Shown here piece after piece: positions 17,088 through 25,713 of a stretch of 64,000 nt of DNA (positions are counted from its first letter, which is position 1; every line of letters begins with the position of its first letter). The translations under genes were made by a program, and so were the position numbers. The notes beneath the pieces are model-generated. The model did not search any database, was not told the origin of the DNA, and worked only from the letters and a program-made list of their open reading frames with translations. Source of the DNA: Halobellus sp. LT62 (lineage in GTDB: Archaea; Halobacteriota; Halobacteria; Halobacteriales; Haloferacaceae); contig NZ_JAYEZO010000001.1 of the NCBI RefSeq assembly GCF_037031285.1, forward strand, positions 992,001-1,056,000, given 5' to 3'.

Positions 17088-17876
17088 TCACTCCGTCACT
17101 CGTACCCCTTCGGCCTCGGGTCGCCACTCCATCACTCGCTCGTGGAGCGGCGCGAGAACGCCGTACTCGACGGCAATCAGGAAGACCACGAAAATGATGA
17201 GCCAACTCATCATCGTCGGGAGGTCGTACTGGTCGAAGTACCGCCGGAACATGAAGCCGACCCCGCGCGTGAGTAAGAACGCCTCGACGAGCAGCGTGAT
17301 CTTCCAGCCGATCGAGAGCCCGGAACGGAAACTGGCGAACAGGAACGGCGCGAGTTGTGGAATGATGATGTCTTTGAACGTTTGGAGCCGTCCGGCACCG
17401 AAGAACTCCGCCATCTCCGCGAGGTCGGTGTCGAGGTTCCGTGCGCCCTCCCACATATTCAGTCCCACGAACGGCGTGATCACGAGGGGGATAGCGAAGT
17501 ACCCGCTACTGGCGTCGAAGCCGATCCAGATGGCCGAAACGAACACGATCACGAGCGACGGAATCGCGAGCCACGCGTAGACCCACGTCGCGAGCGTGCT
17601 TTCGAGCGTCTCGTTCCGACCGAGCGCGACGCCCAAAATCGTTCCCGCGACCATCGAGACGATGAGCGACGCGAAGAGCATCTCGATGGTCTTCCAGACG
17701 TGGAAGTAGAACATGTTACCGTACGGCCCCGGGGTGGTGAGCACGACGACGAGCGCGGCGAAGGTCTCCGGAAGACCGGGAATCACCTCCGGGAGCGTGA
17801 CGCCGCCGATGTACCACAACGCCAACAGCGTGATGATCGATACGACGGTGTACAGATAGCGAGTCAGCCGGTCCAT
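17088..17876 (-). CDS. ABC transporter permease, nitrate/sulfonate/taurine (SsuC/TauC) type, system 1 leftward
   Basis: The 262-aa membrane protein has about six spans and the EAA cytoplasmic loop at LAEMAEFFGAGRLQTFKDIIIPQLAP, split across roughly residues 158-185, which docks to the ATPase. It ends 211 residues of clear BPD_transp_1 fold with the last span SWLIIFVVFLIAVEYG. The gene follows the ATPase with 1 bp between them, so the two form one leftward unit. A second, different permease for the same system lies to the right at 20006. The natural ligand is unknown; aromatic or other organic acids are likely from context. Confidence 0.88.
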   Translation of the reverse strand: MDRLTRYLYTVVSIITLLALWYIGGVTLPEVIPGLPETFAALVVVLTTPGPYGNMFYFHVWKTIEMLFASLIVSMVAGTILGVALGRNETLESTLATWVYAWLAIPSLVIVFVSAIWIGFDASSGYFAIPLVITPFVGLNMWEGARNLDTDLAEMAEFFGAGRLQTFKDIIIPQLAPFLFASFRSGLSIGWKITLLVEAFLLTRGVGFMFRRYFDQYDLPTMMSWLIIFVVFLIAVEYGVLAPLHERVMEWRPEAEGVRVTE

Positions 17877-17877
17877 C

Positions 17878-18681
17878 TCAATTCACCACGTGCTCGTGGA
17901 ACTCCCTGTAGAGTTCGGCTTCACGCTTCGCGATATCCGGGTCGTCGTACTGTCGCGGTCTATCGATATCCACCTCGCGTCGAGCGAACATCTCCCCGTC
18001 GGTGTTCATCATATAGATGTAATCGGACAGGAACACCGCCTCGTTGATGTCATGTGTGACGAACACGATCGTCTTCTCCTCGCGCTTCCAGATGTCGAGT
18101 AGCTCCTCGCGGAGGTCGCGGGCGGTGATCTCGTCGAGGCTGCTGAACGGTTCGTCCATCAGCATAATCTCGGGTTCGATCGCGAGCGCGCGGGCGATCG
18201 ACACGCGCTGTTTCATCCCGCCGGAGAGCCGCGTCGGGTAGTTGTCGTGTTCGTCGTCGAGATTCACCATCTCGAGGTACCGATCGACCCGGTCGTCCCA
18301 CTCCTCGTCGGGGACGTCGCGTGCCTCGAGCGCGAATTCGATGTTGCCTCGGACCGTCTTCCAGTTGAGGAGCCGCGGTTCTTGGAAAATGTATCCGAGC
18401 GAGAGGTCGTCCGGTGAGACGTCTTTGCCACCGCGTCGCATCGTTCCGCGATCCGGTTGAATCAGCCCGGATATCACGTTCATCAGCGTGGTCTTCCCGC
18501 AGCCCGACGGACCGAGCAACGAAACAAACGCGCCCGCCTCGACGTCGAGATCGACCTCGTCGAGGACGAGAATCTCACCCTGTCCGGGTTTTTCGAAGCG
18601 CTTGACGATGTCTCGGAGTTCTAACATACCTGTCGACGAATCGGCGCGGTCCGATTTCATCGATCGCTCTTCAGTGGCCAT
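17878..18681 (-). CDS. ABC transporter ATP-binding protein (SsuB/TauB type), system 1
   Basis: The 267-aa cytoplasmic ATPase has Walker A GPSGCGKTT, a Q-loop at IFQEPRLLNWKTV, the signature LSGGMKQRVSIARAL, Walker B IMLMDEPFSSLDE and the switch histidine in VTHDINEAV. The W in LLNWKTV is typical of nitrate/sulfonate-type importers. The ATG at 18681 is preferred to a GTG one codon earlier. It is divergent from the binding-protein gene at 18888, and is followed at once by a permease. Confidence 0.92.
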   Translation of the reverse strand: MATEERSMKSDRADSSTGMLELRDIVKRFEKPGQGEILVLDEVDLDVEAGAFVSLLGPSGCGKTTLMNVISGLIQPDRGTMRRGGKDVSPDDLSLGYIFQEPRLLNWKTVRGNIEFALEARDVPDEEWDDRVDRYLEMVNLDDEHDNYPTRLSGGMKQRVSIARALAIEPEIMLMDEPFSSLDEITARDLREELLDIWKREEKTIVFVTHDINEAVFLSDYIYMMNTDGEMFARREVDIDRPRQYDDPDIAKREAELYREFHEHVVN

Positions 18682-18741
18682 CACAGCGCCCTCCTTCGAT
18701 GCGTGGCAGAGAATCCCCGCAGAGATCGTCTTGATGCATAA

Positions 18742-18769
18742 ATCGTGTGAACGTGTCTCATAACACGAT
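18742..18769. promoter_or_regulatory. inverted repeat ATCGTGT/ACACGAT in the divergent promoter of ABC system 1
   Basis: ATCGTGT (18742-18748) and ACACGAT (18763-18769) are perfect 7-bp arms with a 14-bp spacer; a further ACACGAT half-site occurs at 18839-18845. They lie between the ATPase and binding-protein genes, so one bound regulator could switch both arms of the importer. Confidence 0.45.
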
Positions 18770-18887
18770 GGATATTTAATAATCTTACTATGGCGAGTAT
18801 CCAGCGACGGCTCGTGGCCGACTATTGGTTCTAATTATACACGATCTTCCCGGTATTTTTATTACGCTCGGTAAGTTGCTCGGACAT

Positions 18888-19979
18888 ATGCAACGTGTTA
18901 CCAGAAGGCGGTTCATCGTTGGATCGGGTGCGACGGGTATTGCCGGATTAGCAGGCTGTAGTAGCGGCGGCGACGGCGGTGGCGGCGATGGTGGCAGCGA
19001 CGGCGGCGATAGTGGAGGTGGCGGTGACAGCGGGGGCTCCGACGGGACCACGGCCGGATCCAGCGGGGATGAGCTGACCGCCGTTCGGATTCAACTCCCG
19101 GAGGGGACGATCCACTACCCGATGTACGAGGCCGCGACCGACGCGGGCGTTTTCGAGGAAGAGGGAATCGACCTGACCGTCGATTACGCCCCGTTCAGCG
19201 CACAGGTGCAGTCGCTGACCAGCGGCGAAGTCGACGTCAATATGGTCTCGATGATCCCCTATATGGGCAACTACATTCAAGGGGAGGACCTCGTCACCTT
19301 CGGCTGGGACGGCTGTCTCCAGAGCATCAACGCGCTCTATACGCGCGCGGCGAGCGATTACGAGTCGATCAGCGATCTCGAAGGCCGGCGGATCGGCGTG
19401 TGGTCGTGGGGCTCGTCGACGGTCCAAGCGTTCCAGGCCGTCGTCGCCGAGGAGTCCGGCCTTCGGCTCCGGCAGGACTTCGGCACGACGACCGCCGCGC
19501 CGCCCGCGCTGCTCGGCCTCCTACAGGACGAGGAGATCGACGGCGTGATCAACGTGAGCGGGCTCACGATCACGATGGAGTCCGATCCCGACACCTACCG
19601 TCGGCTGACGCAGCTGAACGAGATGTGGCGCGAACGGACCGGGTACACCCTGCCGCTCACGTCGTGGTGGAGCTACTCCGATTGGTACGAGAACAACACC
19701 GAAACCGCTGCCGCGCTCCTCCGCGGCGGTCAGAGCGCGACGGAGCACTGGCGGGAAAACACCGTTTCGATACTCGAGGAGTACGGCGAAACCGCCTCGA
19801 TCGACAACCAAGCGAAGATCGACGTAGTCGACGAGTGGGCCAGCGACGGGCAGATCTTCCGCGACACGACCAGTGACGACTACCGAGACGCCACGTGGGA
19901 GTTCGTCGAACTGATGAGTAGCTACGACTTCCTCGAAGAGACGCCGTCGCAGGACGAGGTCCTCCGAAACCCACAGTAA
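18888..19979 (+). CDS. ABC substrate-binding lipoprotein (NMT1/SsuA-like), system 1
   Basis: The 363-aa exported protein starts with a Tat signal (TRRRFIVGSG) and lipobox LAGC, followed by a Gly/Ser/Asp-rich linker of about 45 residues, usual for haloarchaeal lipoproteins tethered outside the membrane. The mature part has the two-lobe NMT1/THI5-like pattern, with EEEGIDLTVDY and GRRIGVWSWGSSTVQA. The ATG at 18888 places the twin arginines near the start; an upstream in-frame ATG would precede the signal by 21 residues. It is followed by the rightward permease. Ligand unknown. Confidence 0.9.
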   Translation: MQRVTRRRFIVGSGATGIAGLAGCSSGGDGGGGDGGSDGGDSGGGGDSGGSDGTTAGSSGDELTAVRIQLPEGTIHYPMYEAATDAGVFEEEGIDLTVDYAPFSAQVQSLTSGEVDVNMVSMIPYMGNYIQGEDLVTFGWDGCLQSINALYTRAASDYESISDLEGRRIGVWSWGSSTVQAFQAVVAEESGLRLRQDFGTTTAAPPALLGLLQDEEIDGVINVSGLTITMESDPDTYRRLTQLNEMWRERTGYTLPLTSWWSYSDWYENNTETAAALLRGGQSATEHWRENTVSILEEYGETASIDNQAKIDVVDEWASDGQIFRDTTSDDYRDATWEFVELMSSYDFLEETPSQDEVLRNPQ

Positions 19980-20005
19980 CGGTCTCAACGACGCTAGATT
20001 TCCTT

Positions 20006-20767
20006 ATGTATTCCTACGTTCAAGCCCGAAATCTCGAAAAGAAGGCGGCCGTAGCCGTCGTGCTACTCGCCGCTTGGCAGCTCGGATCGCAGTTTTTCCC
20101 CGCGTACGTTCTCCCCGGAGTCGTCGAGCTTCTCACGGCGACGCGAACAGTCATTGTCGATCCCCAGTTCGGGACGTATCAGAGCAACATTCTCGACACT
20201 TTCCAACGCCTGCTGGCGGGGTTCGTGATCTCGGTGGTCGTCGGGACCGTGGTCGGTACCGCGATGGGGCTTCGAAAGGAGGCGGAGGCGTTCCTCCGGG
20301 CGTGGATCGTCCTCGGCCTCTCCGTGCCGTCGATCGCCGTCGCGTTCGCTCTTATCATCGCCCTCGGTATCTCGGAGTGGGTCCCCGTGCTGACGGTCGT
20401 GATCGTCGGCGTTCCGTTCGTCATTCTGAATATGTGGGAGGGTACCCAAGAGCTCGATCCGGAGATCACGGAAATGGCCGATTTCTTCGGCGCAACCCGC
20501 CTGCAGCGATACCGGGATATTCTTCTTCCCCAAGTCCTGCAGTACCTCTTTCCCTCGATGTACTGGGGGCTGGTCGTCTCTTGGAAGGTACTGTTCATCG
20601 CCGAGGTGTTCGGCGCGGGCTCCGGCGTCGGCTATATGGTCAACTACTGGTTCCAACAGCAACGCGTCGACCTCCTTCTCGGCTGGATCGTCATTCCCGT
20701 CATCCTGATAATCGTCGGACAGGAAGGTCTGCGAGCCGCCGAACACCGTCTTATGCGGTGGCGGTAA
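20006..20767 (+). CDS. ABC transporter permease (SsuC/TauC type), system 1 rightward
   Basis: The 253-aa permease has about six membrane segments and the ATPase-docking EAA loop at ITEMADFFGATRLQRYRDI, at about residues 152-170. It follows the binding-protein gene by 26 bp and so belongs to the rightward transcription unit. The related but distinct permease at 17088 serves the leftward unit. As there is one ATPase and one binding protein, the simplest inference is a heterodimeric membrane channel rather than the homodimer known for SsuC. Confidence 0.88.
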   Translation: MYSYVQARNLEKKAAVAVVLLAAWQLGSQFFPAYVLPGVVELLTATRTVIVDPQFGTYQSNILDTFQRLLAGFVISVVVGTVVGTAMGLRKEAEAFLRAWIVLGLSVPSIAVAFALIIALGISEWVPVLTVVIVGVPFVILNMWEGTQELDPEITEMADFFGATRLQRYRDILLPQVLQYLFPSMYWGLVVSWKVLFIAEVFGAGSGVGYMVNYWFQQQRVDLLLGWIVIPVILIIVGQEGLRAAEHRLMRWR

Positions 20768-20943
20768 GTCGATCACCGCTCTCCCGACGGCGGTTGTTTC
20801 CGCCCACGGAGGCCGGTGATGTCCCCCGAATGCCAACTATTATATCGCGACGTGGCGACGTCGAGAACGATGCATCGCAGCTCCGTCGATAGTCGCTACC
20901 TTTCGAGATGCGGTCGTCCCGATACCGGCCCGGGAGCGGTAAG

Positions 20944-21852
20944 ATGATTCCCGGCGGCGAGGTCCTCACTCTCGGCGTGTTCTTGGCCGCGTTCGGTGCC
21001 ATCGCCCTCGCGGTACAGTCGTTGTCGATCCGCTACGGGACGATCACAAGCGACTCCTCCGACGCGCTCGTCGTCGTCCTCGCGGTGAACATCCTCGCTC
21101 TCGTGCCCGCAGCGTTCCTTTTCGGCTCCCCGATCCAAGAACTGACGCTCAGAGCGCTCGCGGCGTTCTCCGCTGCTGGGTTACTGGGCACGATGGTCGG
21201 ACGGGCGATGCACTTCGAGGGAATCAAGCGGATCGGTTCGAGCCGGGCGGAACCGATCAAGGCCTCCCAACCGCTGCACGCGTCGCTCATCGCCGTGGTC
21301 GTGCTCGGGGAGGTCGTCACCGGCGGCCACCTCGTCTCGATGATCGCCATCGTCCTCGGCATCGCGATCATCACGTACGAACACGGTCGCTCCGATCGGA
21401 GCGACGCGAAAAACGGGTACGTCGGCCTCGCGTTCCCCTTCACGGCCGCATTCTTTTACGGGATCGAACCGACGTTCGCGAAGCTGGGGTTCGCGGAGGA
21501 CGTGACGGTTCTCACTGGGTTGACGGTCAAGACGGCCAGCGCGAGTCTCGGGTTTCTCATCTACTTGTGGTGGACACAAGGGCTCCCGGATCTCCGAGAA
21601 GTAGAGAAGCGCGAACTCCCGTGGTTGGTCGGTGCGGGCGTCGCAAACACGCTCTTTCTGCTCGGCTACTACGGCGCACTGGCGTTAGAGCCGGTTTCGC
21701 TCGTCGTCCCGCTGGTCCAGTCGAGCCCGCTCGTGATCATCTTACTCTCCGTGCTCTTCGTGAGCGACAACCTCGAACGAATCACTCCGCGGCTGGTGAT
21801 CGGCGCGCTCGTCGCCGTCGCGGGCGCAATCGGTGTAACGCTTCTGAGTTGA
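20944..21852 (+). CDS. EamA/DMT-family transporter
   Basis: The roughly 302-aa product has about ten membrane segments in two EamA repeats; the second begins near KNGYVGLAFPFTAAFFYG. RIGSSRAEPIKASQP and ALEPVSLVVPLVQSSPL are the typical loop-helix motifs of the drug/metabolite transporter superfamily. Members export amino acids or metabolites, or import nucleotide sugars or cofactors. The ATG at 20944 is chosen at the first hydrophobic segment; an in-frame ATG at 20908 would add 12 polar residues. Substrate unknown. Confidence 0.82.
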   Translation: MIPGGEVLTLGVFLAAFGAIALAVQSLSIRYGTITSDSSDALVVVLAVNILALVPAAFLFGSPIQELTLRALAAFSAAGLLGTMVGRAMHFEGIKRIGSSRAEPIKASQPLHASLIAVVVLGEVVTGGHLVSMIAIVLGIAIITYEHGRSDRSDAKNGYVGLAFPFTAAFFYGIEPTFAKLGFAEDVTVLTGLTVKTASASLGFLIYLWWTQGLPDLREVEKRELPWLVGAGVANTLFLLGYYGALALEPVSLVVPLVQSSPLVIILLSVLFVSDNLERITPRLVIGALVAVAGAIGVTLLS

Positions 21853-21885
21853 ACCACTACACAGGATTCGGTTCGGACCCCCGAT

Positions 21886-22611
21886 TCAGTAATACGAGAG
21901 GCCGGGATCGGCGTTGACCGCCTGTCCGGTCATAATGCCGCTGTCGGCCCCGGCGAGAAACGAGACGACGCCCGCGATGTCCTCGGGTTCGACCACACGA
22001 TCGAGGTCCTGTTTGTCGACGTACTCTTCGAGATACTCATCGCCGGCCTGCTGGGACGCCTCAGACCACGTGAACCCCGGCATTACGGCGTTCACGCGAA
22101 CGCCGATGTCGCCGACTTCGGCCGCCATCGCGCGCGTCATCGCGAGCACCGCGCCCTTCGAGGCGACGTAGTGCAAAAAGCCCGGCACCCCCATCGTGAC
22201 GACTGACGAGGAGATGTTAACGATGCTCCCGCCGTCGTCGAACGCCCCGAGCGCGTGTTTCGAGGCGAGAAAGGTCCCCTTCGTGTTCACCGCGAGTACC
22301 GTGTCCCACTCCTCAGCGGTGATCTCATCGAAGCGTTTCTTGTCCGTGACAAGCGGCGCGTAGTAGGCGGCGTTGTTGACCAAAACGTCGAGTTCGAGCC
22401 CGTCGAACAGCGACTGCATCGCGGCTTCGTCGGTCACGTCGGCCTCGCGGAACTCGGCGCTCCCGCCCGCGCTTTCGATCCGCGAGACGGTCTCGCTTCC
22501 GTCCGCGATGTCGCTGACGACGACGTGCGCGCCGTCGGCTGCGAGGCGCTCTGCGATCGCCCGTCCGATGCCGGTGGCCGCTCCCGTCACCACTGCGGTC
22601 GTCTCGTTCAT
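21886..22611 (-). CDS. SDR-family oxidoreductase
   Basis: The 241-aa classical short-chain dehydrogenase has TGAATGIG for cofactor binding near the N-terminus, NNAAYY after strand 4, the catalytic Ser in NISSSVV and Tyr-x3-Lys in YVASKGA, and the C-terminal MTGQAVNADPG. Asp in VVSDIAD after strand 2 suggests NAD(H). It is convergent with the EamA gene and probably oxidises a hydroxyl group of a pathway intermediate, for example a cis-diol or hydroxyacid; substrate not deducible. Confidence 0.88.
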   Translation of the reverse strand: MNETTAVVTGAATGIGRAIAERLAADGAHVVVSDIADGSETVSRIESAGGSAEFREADVTDEAAMQSLFDGLELDVLVNNAAYYAPLVTDKKRFDEITAEEWDTVLAVNTKGTFLASKHALGAFDDGGSIVNISSSVVTMGVPGFLHYVASKGAVLAMTRAMAAEVGDIGVRVNAVMPGFTWSEASQQAGDEYLEEYVDKQDLDRVVEPEDIAGVVSFLAGADSGIMTGQAVNADPGLSYY

Positions 22612-22796
22612 CTCGAATCCGGAGTTTGCGCCGAACGGCTATAATCGTTCGGTCGACGCAGATGGTACTGTTTAGTTAGGAACGAACTGGTCGAGATTGA
22701 TACAGAGAAGGTGACGGAAGCCCACCCATTGGCGGTTTTTTGGCTTGCCATCGCTTAACTAAACACGACCGCGCAGATCGACCGCGGGCCGTATTA

Positions 22797-23315
22797 TCAC
22801 TCCTCAGACATCACGGACACCACTGGGCGGTCGGCTTCGAGCAGGACCGACTGGGTGACGCTCCCGAAGATCGCCTTTCCGACGGGCGTTCGCCTTCGCC
22901 CGCCGACGACCAGATACCGCGGGTCCTCCTCGCTCGCGACGCGGAGTATCTCCTCGGTGACGTTGCCAACGTGCCCGCGATAGGAGACCGCTCCGACGTC
23001 TTCGACGGTCCCGTTCGTCACGTCCTCTGCGACACCCGCTGCGTCGCGCTGGGCGTGTTCGAGCGAGTACCGTTTGTCGCTGCCACCGGGCGTCCCCGTC
23101 TGGTCGCCGAGTTCGCGGTAGGTGATCTCCGGGGCGAACGTCAGCGCGAGATCGGACGTGCTCTCGACCGACGACTTCCGCTGCTCCTCGAAGACGTCTG
23201 TGGGAATTACGTGGAGGACAATGAGCTCCTCGCCGTGCTGTGCTGCGAGTTCGGCCGCCACCTCGACGACGCGGTCCGGGACCGACGATCCGTCGGTTGC
23301 TGCGAGAACGGACAT
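22797..23315 (-). CDS. UspA-family universal stress protein 1
   Basis: The 172-aa product has one Usp domain: MSVLAATDGS at the start, LIVLHVIP after the first helix, and the ATP-binding signature VVGGRRRTPVGKAIFGSVTQ near the end (G-x2-G-x9-G type). A minus-strand TATTAAATATA box at about 23337-23347 lies 22 nt upstream, suggesting a short leader. Solo Usp proteins often accompany haloarchaeal transporters and may tune them to energy state; that role here is inference from its place between two ABC systems. Confidence 0.88.
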   Translation of the reverse strand: MSVLAATDGSSVPDRVVEVAAELAAQHGEELIVLHVIPTDVFEEQRKSSVESTSDLALTFAPEITYRELGDQTGTPGGSDKRYSLEHAQRDAAGVAEDVTNGTVEDVGAVSYRGHVGNVTEEILRVASEEDPRYLVVGGRRRTPVGKAIFGSVTQSVLLEADRPVVSVMSEE

Positions 23316-23403
23316 AGTTCCCGTGTTCTCCGCCCATATATTTAATACTCCCTCTGAAGTGGATCGAGCGTCGCTACCGGAAGTGACCGAGTGCCGTCAA
23401 AGG

Positions 23404-23490
23404 GAGTGAGGGCGTTCCCGACGGTGAGTGAGAACGTCAGCAGAAGGGAGGGAGAACGTCGGCAGAACGAAGTGAGAACGCCGCCGGTCA
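23404..23490. repeat. 22-bp tandem repeats abutting a permease stop codon
   Basis: Four units aligned on AG(A/G)(A/G)CG recur at 23409, 23431, 23453 and 23475, a constant 22-bp spacing, with variants of GTGAGAACGTCAGCAGAA. The last unit touches the stop codon (23488-23490) of the leftward permease. The arrangement matches the arrays at gdhB and rdfA. Confidence 0.8.
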
Positions 23491-24297
23491 GAGGACGCCG
23501 AAGTCCGCCTCCTTTCGGTAGGCGAACACCTTCCGTTCGAGGGGCCGTAAGACGGCCATTTCGAGGAGGAAGACGATGACGACGAACACGGCCGCCCACG
23601 CCATCGCGGTGTCGTACTGATAGCGCGAGAACGCCTCGATCGCTCGATAGCCCACCCCCGAGTTCGAGGCGAAGATCTCCGCTTGCGTCTCGATCTTCCA
23701 CGAAATCGCCAGTCCGAACCGGACGGCGGTGAAAAGCGCCGGCGCGATGCTGGGAAGGATCATCCGGCGGAGCAGGCGTACCTTCGAGATATCGAACGAC
23801 CGACTCATCCGAACGAGGTCGGGATCGATGTCCTCGACGCCCTTCCAGATCCGAAGTGAAATGTACGGGAACACGGTGACGGCGGTGGCGACGACCGGAG
23901 CAGCCACACCGAACCCGAAGATGATCGTGGTGATCGCCGCCCACGCGATGCCGGGAATCGAGAGCGCGATAATGATGATCGGCGTCGAGAAGTGTTCGCC
24001 GAAGTTGTTTATCCCCATCGCGACGCCGAGTGCTCCGCCGACGAAGAACGCGCCGATGAACCCGAGGAACGTCCGGAAGAAGGTGGCCTCCATGTGGGTC
24101 CAGACGATACCCGAGGCGAGCAGTTCCACGGAGGCGTTCACCGTCTCTATCGGTCCGGGAAAGAGTCCGCGAGGGAAGATTACGGTGACCAACCACCAAG
24201 CGGCAAGGCCGAGTATGCCGCTGATGATCGCTGCGGCCCACTTGTCTCCGAGTGTCGAACGCAGCGGCGTCGGCAACGAGCGGTTACTTGTCGACAT
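23488..24297 (-). CDS. ABC transporter permease (SsuC/TauC type), system 2 leftward
   Basis: The 269-aa permease has about six membrane spans and an EAA loop at LVRMSRSFDISKVRLLRRM, residues about 175-193. The segment SWKIETQAEIFASNSGVG is conserved in nitrate/taurine-type permeases. It lies 164 bp downstream of the ATPase gene on the same strand. It is the counterpart of the permease at 17088 in system 1, and differs clearly from the rightward permease at 26965. Confidence 0.87.
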   Translation of the reverse strand: MSTSNRSLPTPLRSTLGDKWAAAIISGILGLAAWWLVTVIFPRGLFPGPIETVNASVELLASGIVWTHMEATFFRTFLGFIGAFFVGGALGVAMGINNFGEHFSTPIIIIALSIPGIAWAAITTIIFGFGVAAPVVATAVTVFPYISLRIWKGVEDIDPDLVRMSRSFDISKVRLLRRMILPSIAPALFTAVRFGLAISWKIETQAEIFASNSGVGYRAIEAFSRYQYDTAMAWAAVFVVIVFLLEMAVLRPLERKVFAYRKEADFGVL

Positions 24298-24461
24298 CGG
24301 GTGTCACTCCACCGACCCGGTCGACGATAGTTCGGCACCGTCGCCGGTCGGTCCTTGCTCTCGGAGCAACTGTGATTCTCTCGCACGCATACGATCACGA
24401 ATTACGCTTATAGACTTAATACTTTGCTTCAAGTCCGTAGTAGCGCGTCTCATCTGACGTC

Positions 24462-25259
24462 TCACTTGATCGAGTGGAACCGGTTGATCGCGTCCTGTCG
24501 GACTTTCAGGAACTCCTCGGAATCGACGTCGCGAGGTCGTTCGAGATCGATCGACATGTCGTCGAAGATCGTTCCGTTCCCGAGCATCAAGATTCGATCG
24601 GAGAGCTCGATCGCCTCGGTGATGTCGTGAGTGACGAAGAACACCGTCTTCCCGAGTTTCTGCCAGATATCGATGAGTTCTTCGCGCAGCGACTCGGCCG
24701 TGATCTCGTCGAGGTTACTGAACGGTTCGTCCATGATCAGGATCTCGGGGTCGATGCTCAGCGCGCGGGTGATACCGACGCGCTGGCGCTGCCCGCCCGA
24801 CAGCTGTGATGGGTACTTGTCGTAGTGATTCGAGAGTCCGACGAGATCCAGATACTCCTCGGCTAACTCTCTGGTGTACTCGGGGTTATTCTCGTGGACG
24901 TACTCGATGTTCTCGACGCAGGTGTTCCACGGCAGCAGTCGCGGCGATTGGAAGACGTGCCCGAGCGTCACTTCCTCGTCCCGCGTTGCCTCGAACTCGA
25001 CGCTTCCCGCCGTCGGTTCGAGGACGCCGCTGATGATGTTCAGTATCGTCGACTTCCCGCTGCCCGAGCGTCCGATGAGTGTCACGAACGAACCGGGTTC
25101 GATGTCGAAACTCACGTCCTCGAAGACTCTCTCGACCCCCTCCTCGGTGTCGAACTCCTTCGTGAGGTTCTTGACGTGGATCGCACCGGCCGCCGAGGTC
25201 CCGTGGGCAACCCCCGCGGAATCGTCTGATTCGGTCGATTGCTGTACTTCAGACGCCAT
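24462..25259 (-). CDS. ABC transporter ATP-binding protein (SsuB/TauB type), system 2
   Basis: The 265-aa ATPase has Walker A GRSGSGKST, the Q-loop FQSPRLLPWNTCVEN, the signature LSGGQRQRVGITRAL, Walker B ILIMDEPFSNLDE and VTHDITEAI. A GGGGTGA-like ribosome-binding site 8 nt before it supports the ATG at 25259 over one at 25277. An extra N-terminal stretch of about 30 polar, Ser/Ala-rich residues precedes the fold. It pairs with the permeases at 23488 and 26965 and the binding protein at 25714. Confidence 0.92.
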   Translation of the reverse strand: MASEVQQSTESDDSAGVAHGTSAAGAIHVKNLTKEFDTEEGVERVFEDVSFDIEPGSFVTLIGRSGSGKSTILNIISGVLEPTAGSVEFEATRDEEVTLGHVFQSPRLLPWNTCVENIEYVHENNPEYTRELAEEYLDLVGLSNHYDKYPSQLSGGQRQRVGITRALSIDPEILIMDEPFSNLDEITAESLREELIDIWQKLGKTVFFVTHDITEAIELSDRILMLGNGTIFDDMSIDLERPRDVDSEEFLKVRQDAINRFHSIK

Positions 25260-25713
25260 CGGCGTCACCCCTGCCACTCGAAGCCTCAGAAGACGGTCGA
25301 ATACGGGCTGAGTGAGAGTTGCTCTCTTTCATAGCTGTGACCGCCTATAGATAGTCGGTGTACTTTAGATTTGCTACGCGATATCATCCCAAGCCTCCGA
25401 ATTTTTGAAACCGAGTTGACCTGTCGCGTCTGGGTGCGGTTCAGTTCGTACTATCGTAGCATTTGCAACTATATCATTCTCTACTTCTTTGTCCACTCAT
25501 GTCTATCATTCCGCATACGCACGTGCGATCTCCGGCAGTCAGACCGGCATTCGACGTGAGACAGATACGAATCTAGACGACGTTCGTCCCGAACGATTGT
25601 CTACGACATTCCGCGGTGATCTCGCGGTCGCGTTCCCGTCAGCAGTCGCGTTACTGTGGTGTCCGTACCCATAATCGATGGGTTTATAATGATCGATACT
25701 GATTTGCTACCGT
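25260..25713. other. 454-bp divergent intergenic region of ABC system 2
   Basis: No convincing gene lies here; frames of 60-odd codons lack acidic haloarchaeal composition. It contains a lone MITE-like end at 25450-25470 and, at 25683-25689, a TTTATAA box placed 25-31 nt before the binding-protein ATG, so that gene is probably leaderless. The stretch between them may be old insertion debris. Confidence 0.55.
25450..25470. repeat. solitary MITE-like terminal sequence
   Basis: ACTATCGTAGCATTTGCAACT differs by only two bases from the left end of the element at 16772 (CTATAGTAGCGTTTGCAAC). No matching right end is found within a few hundred bases, so this looks like a broken copy. Confidence 0.45.
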
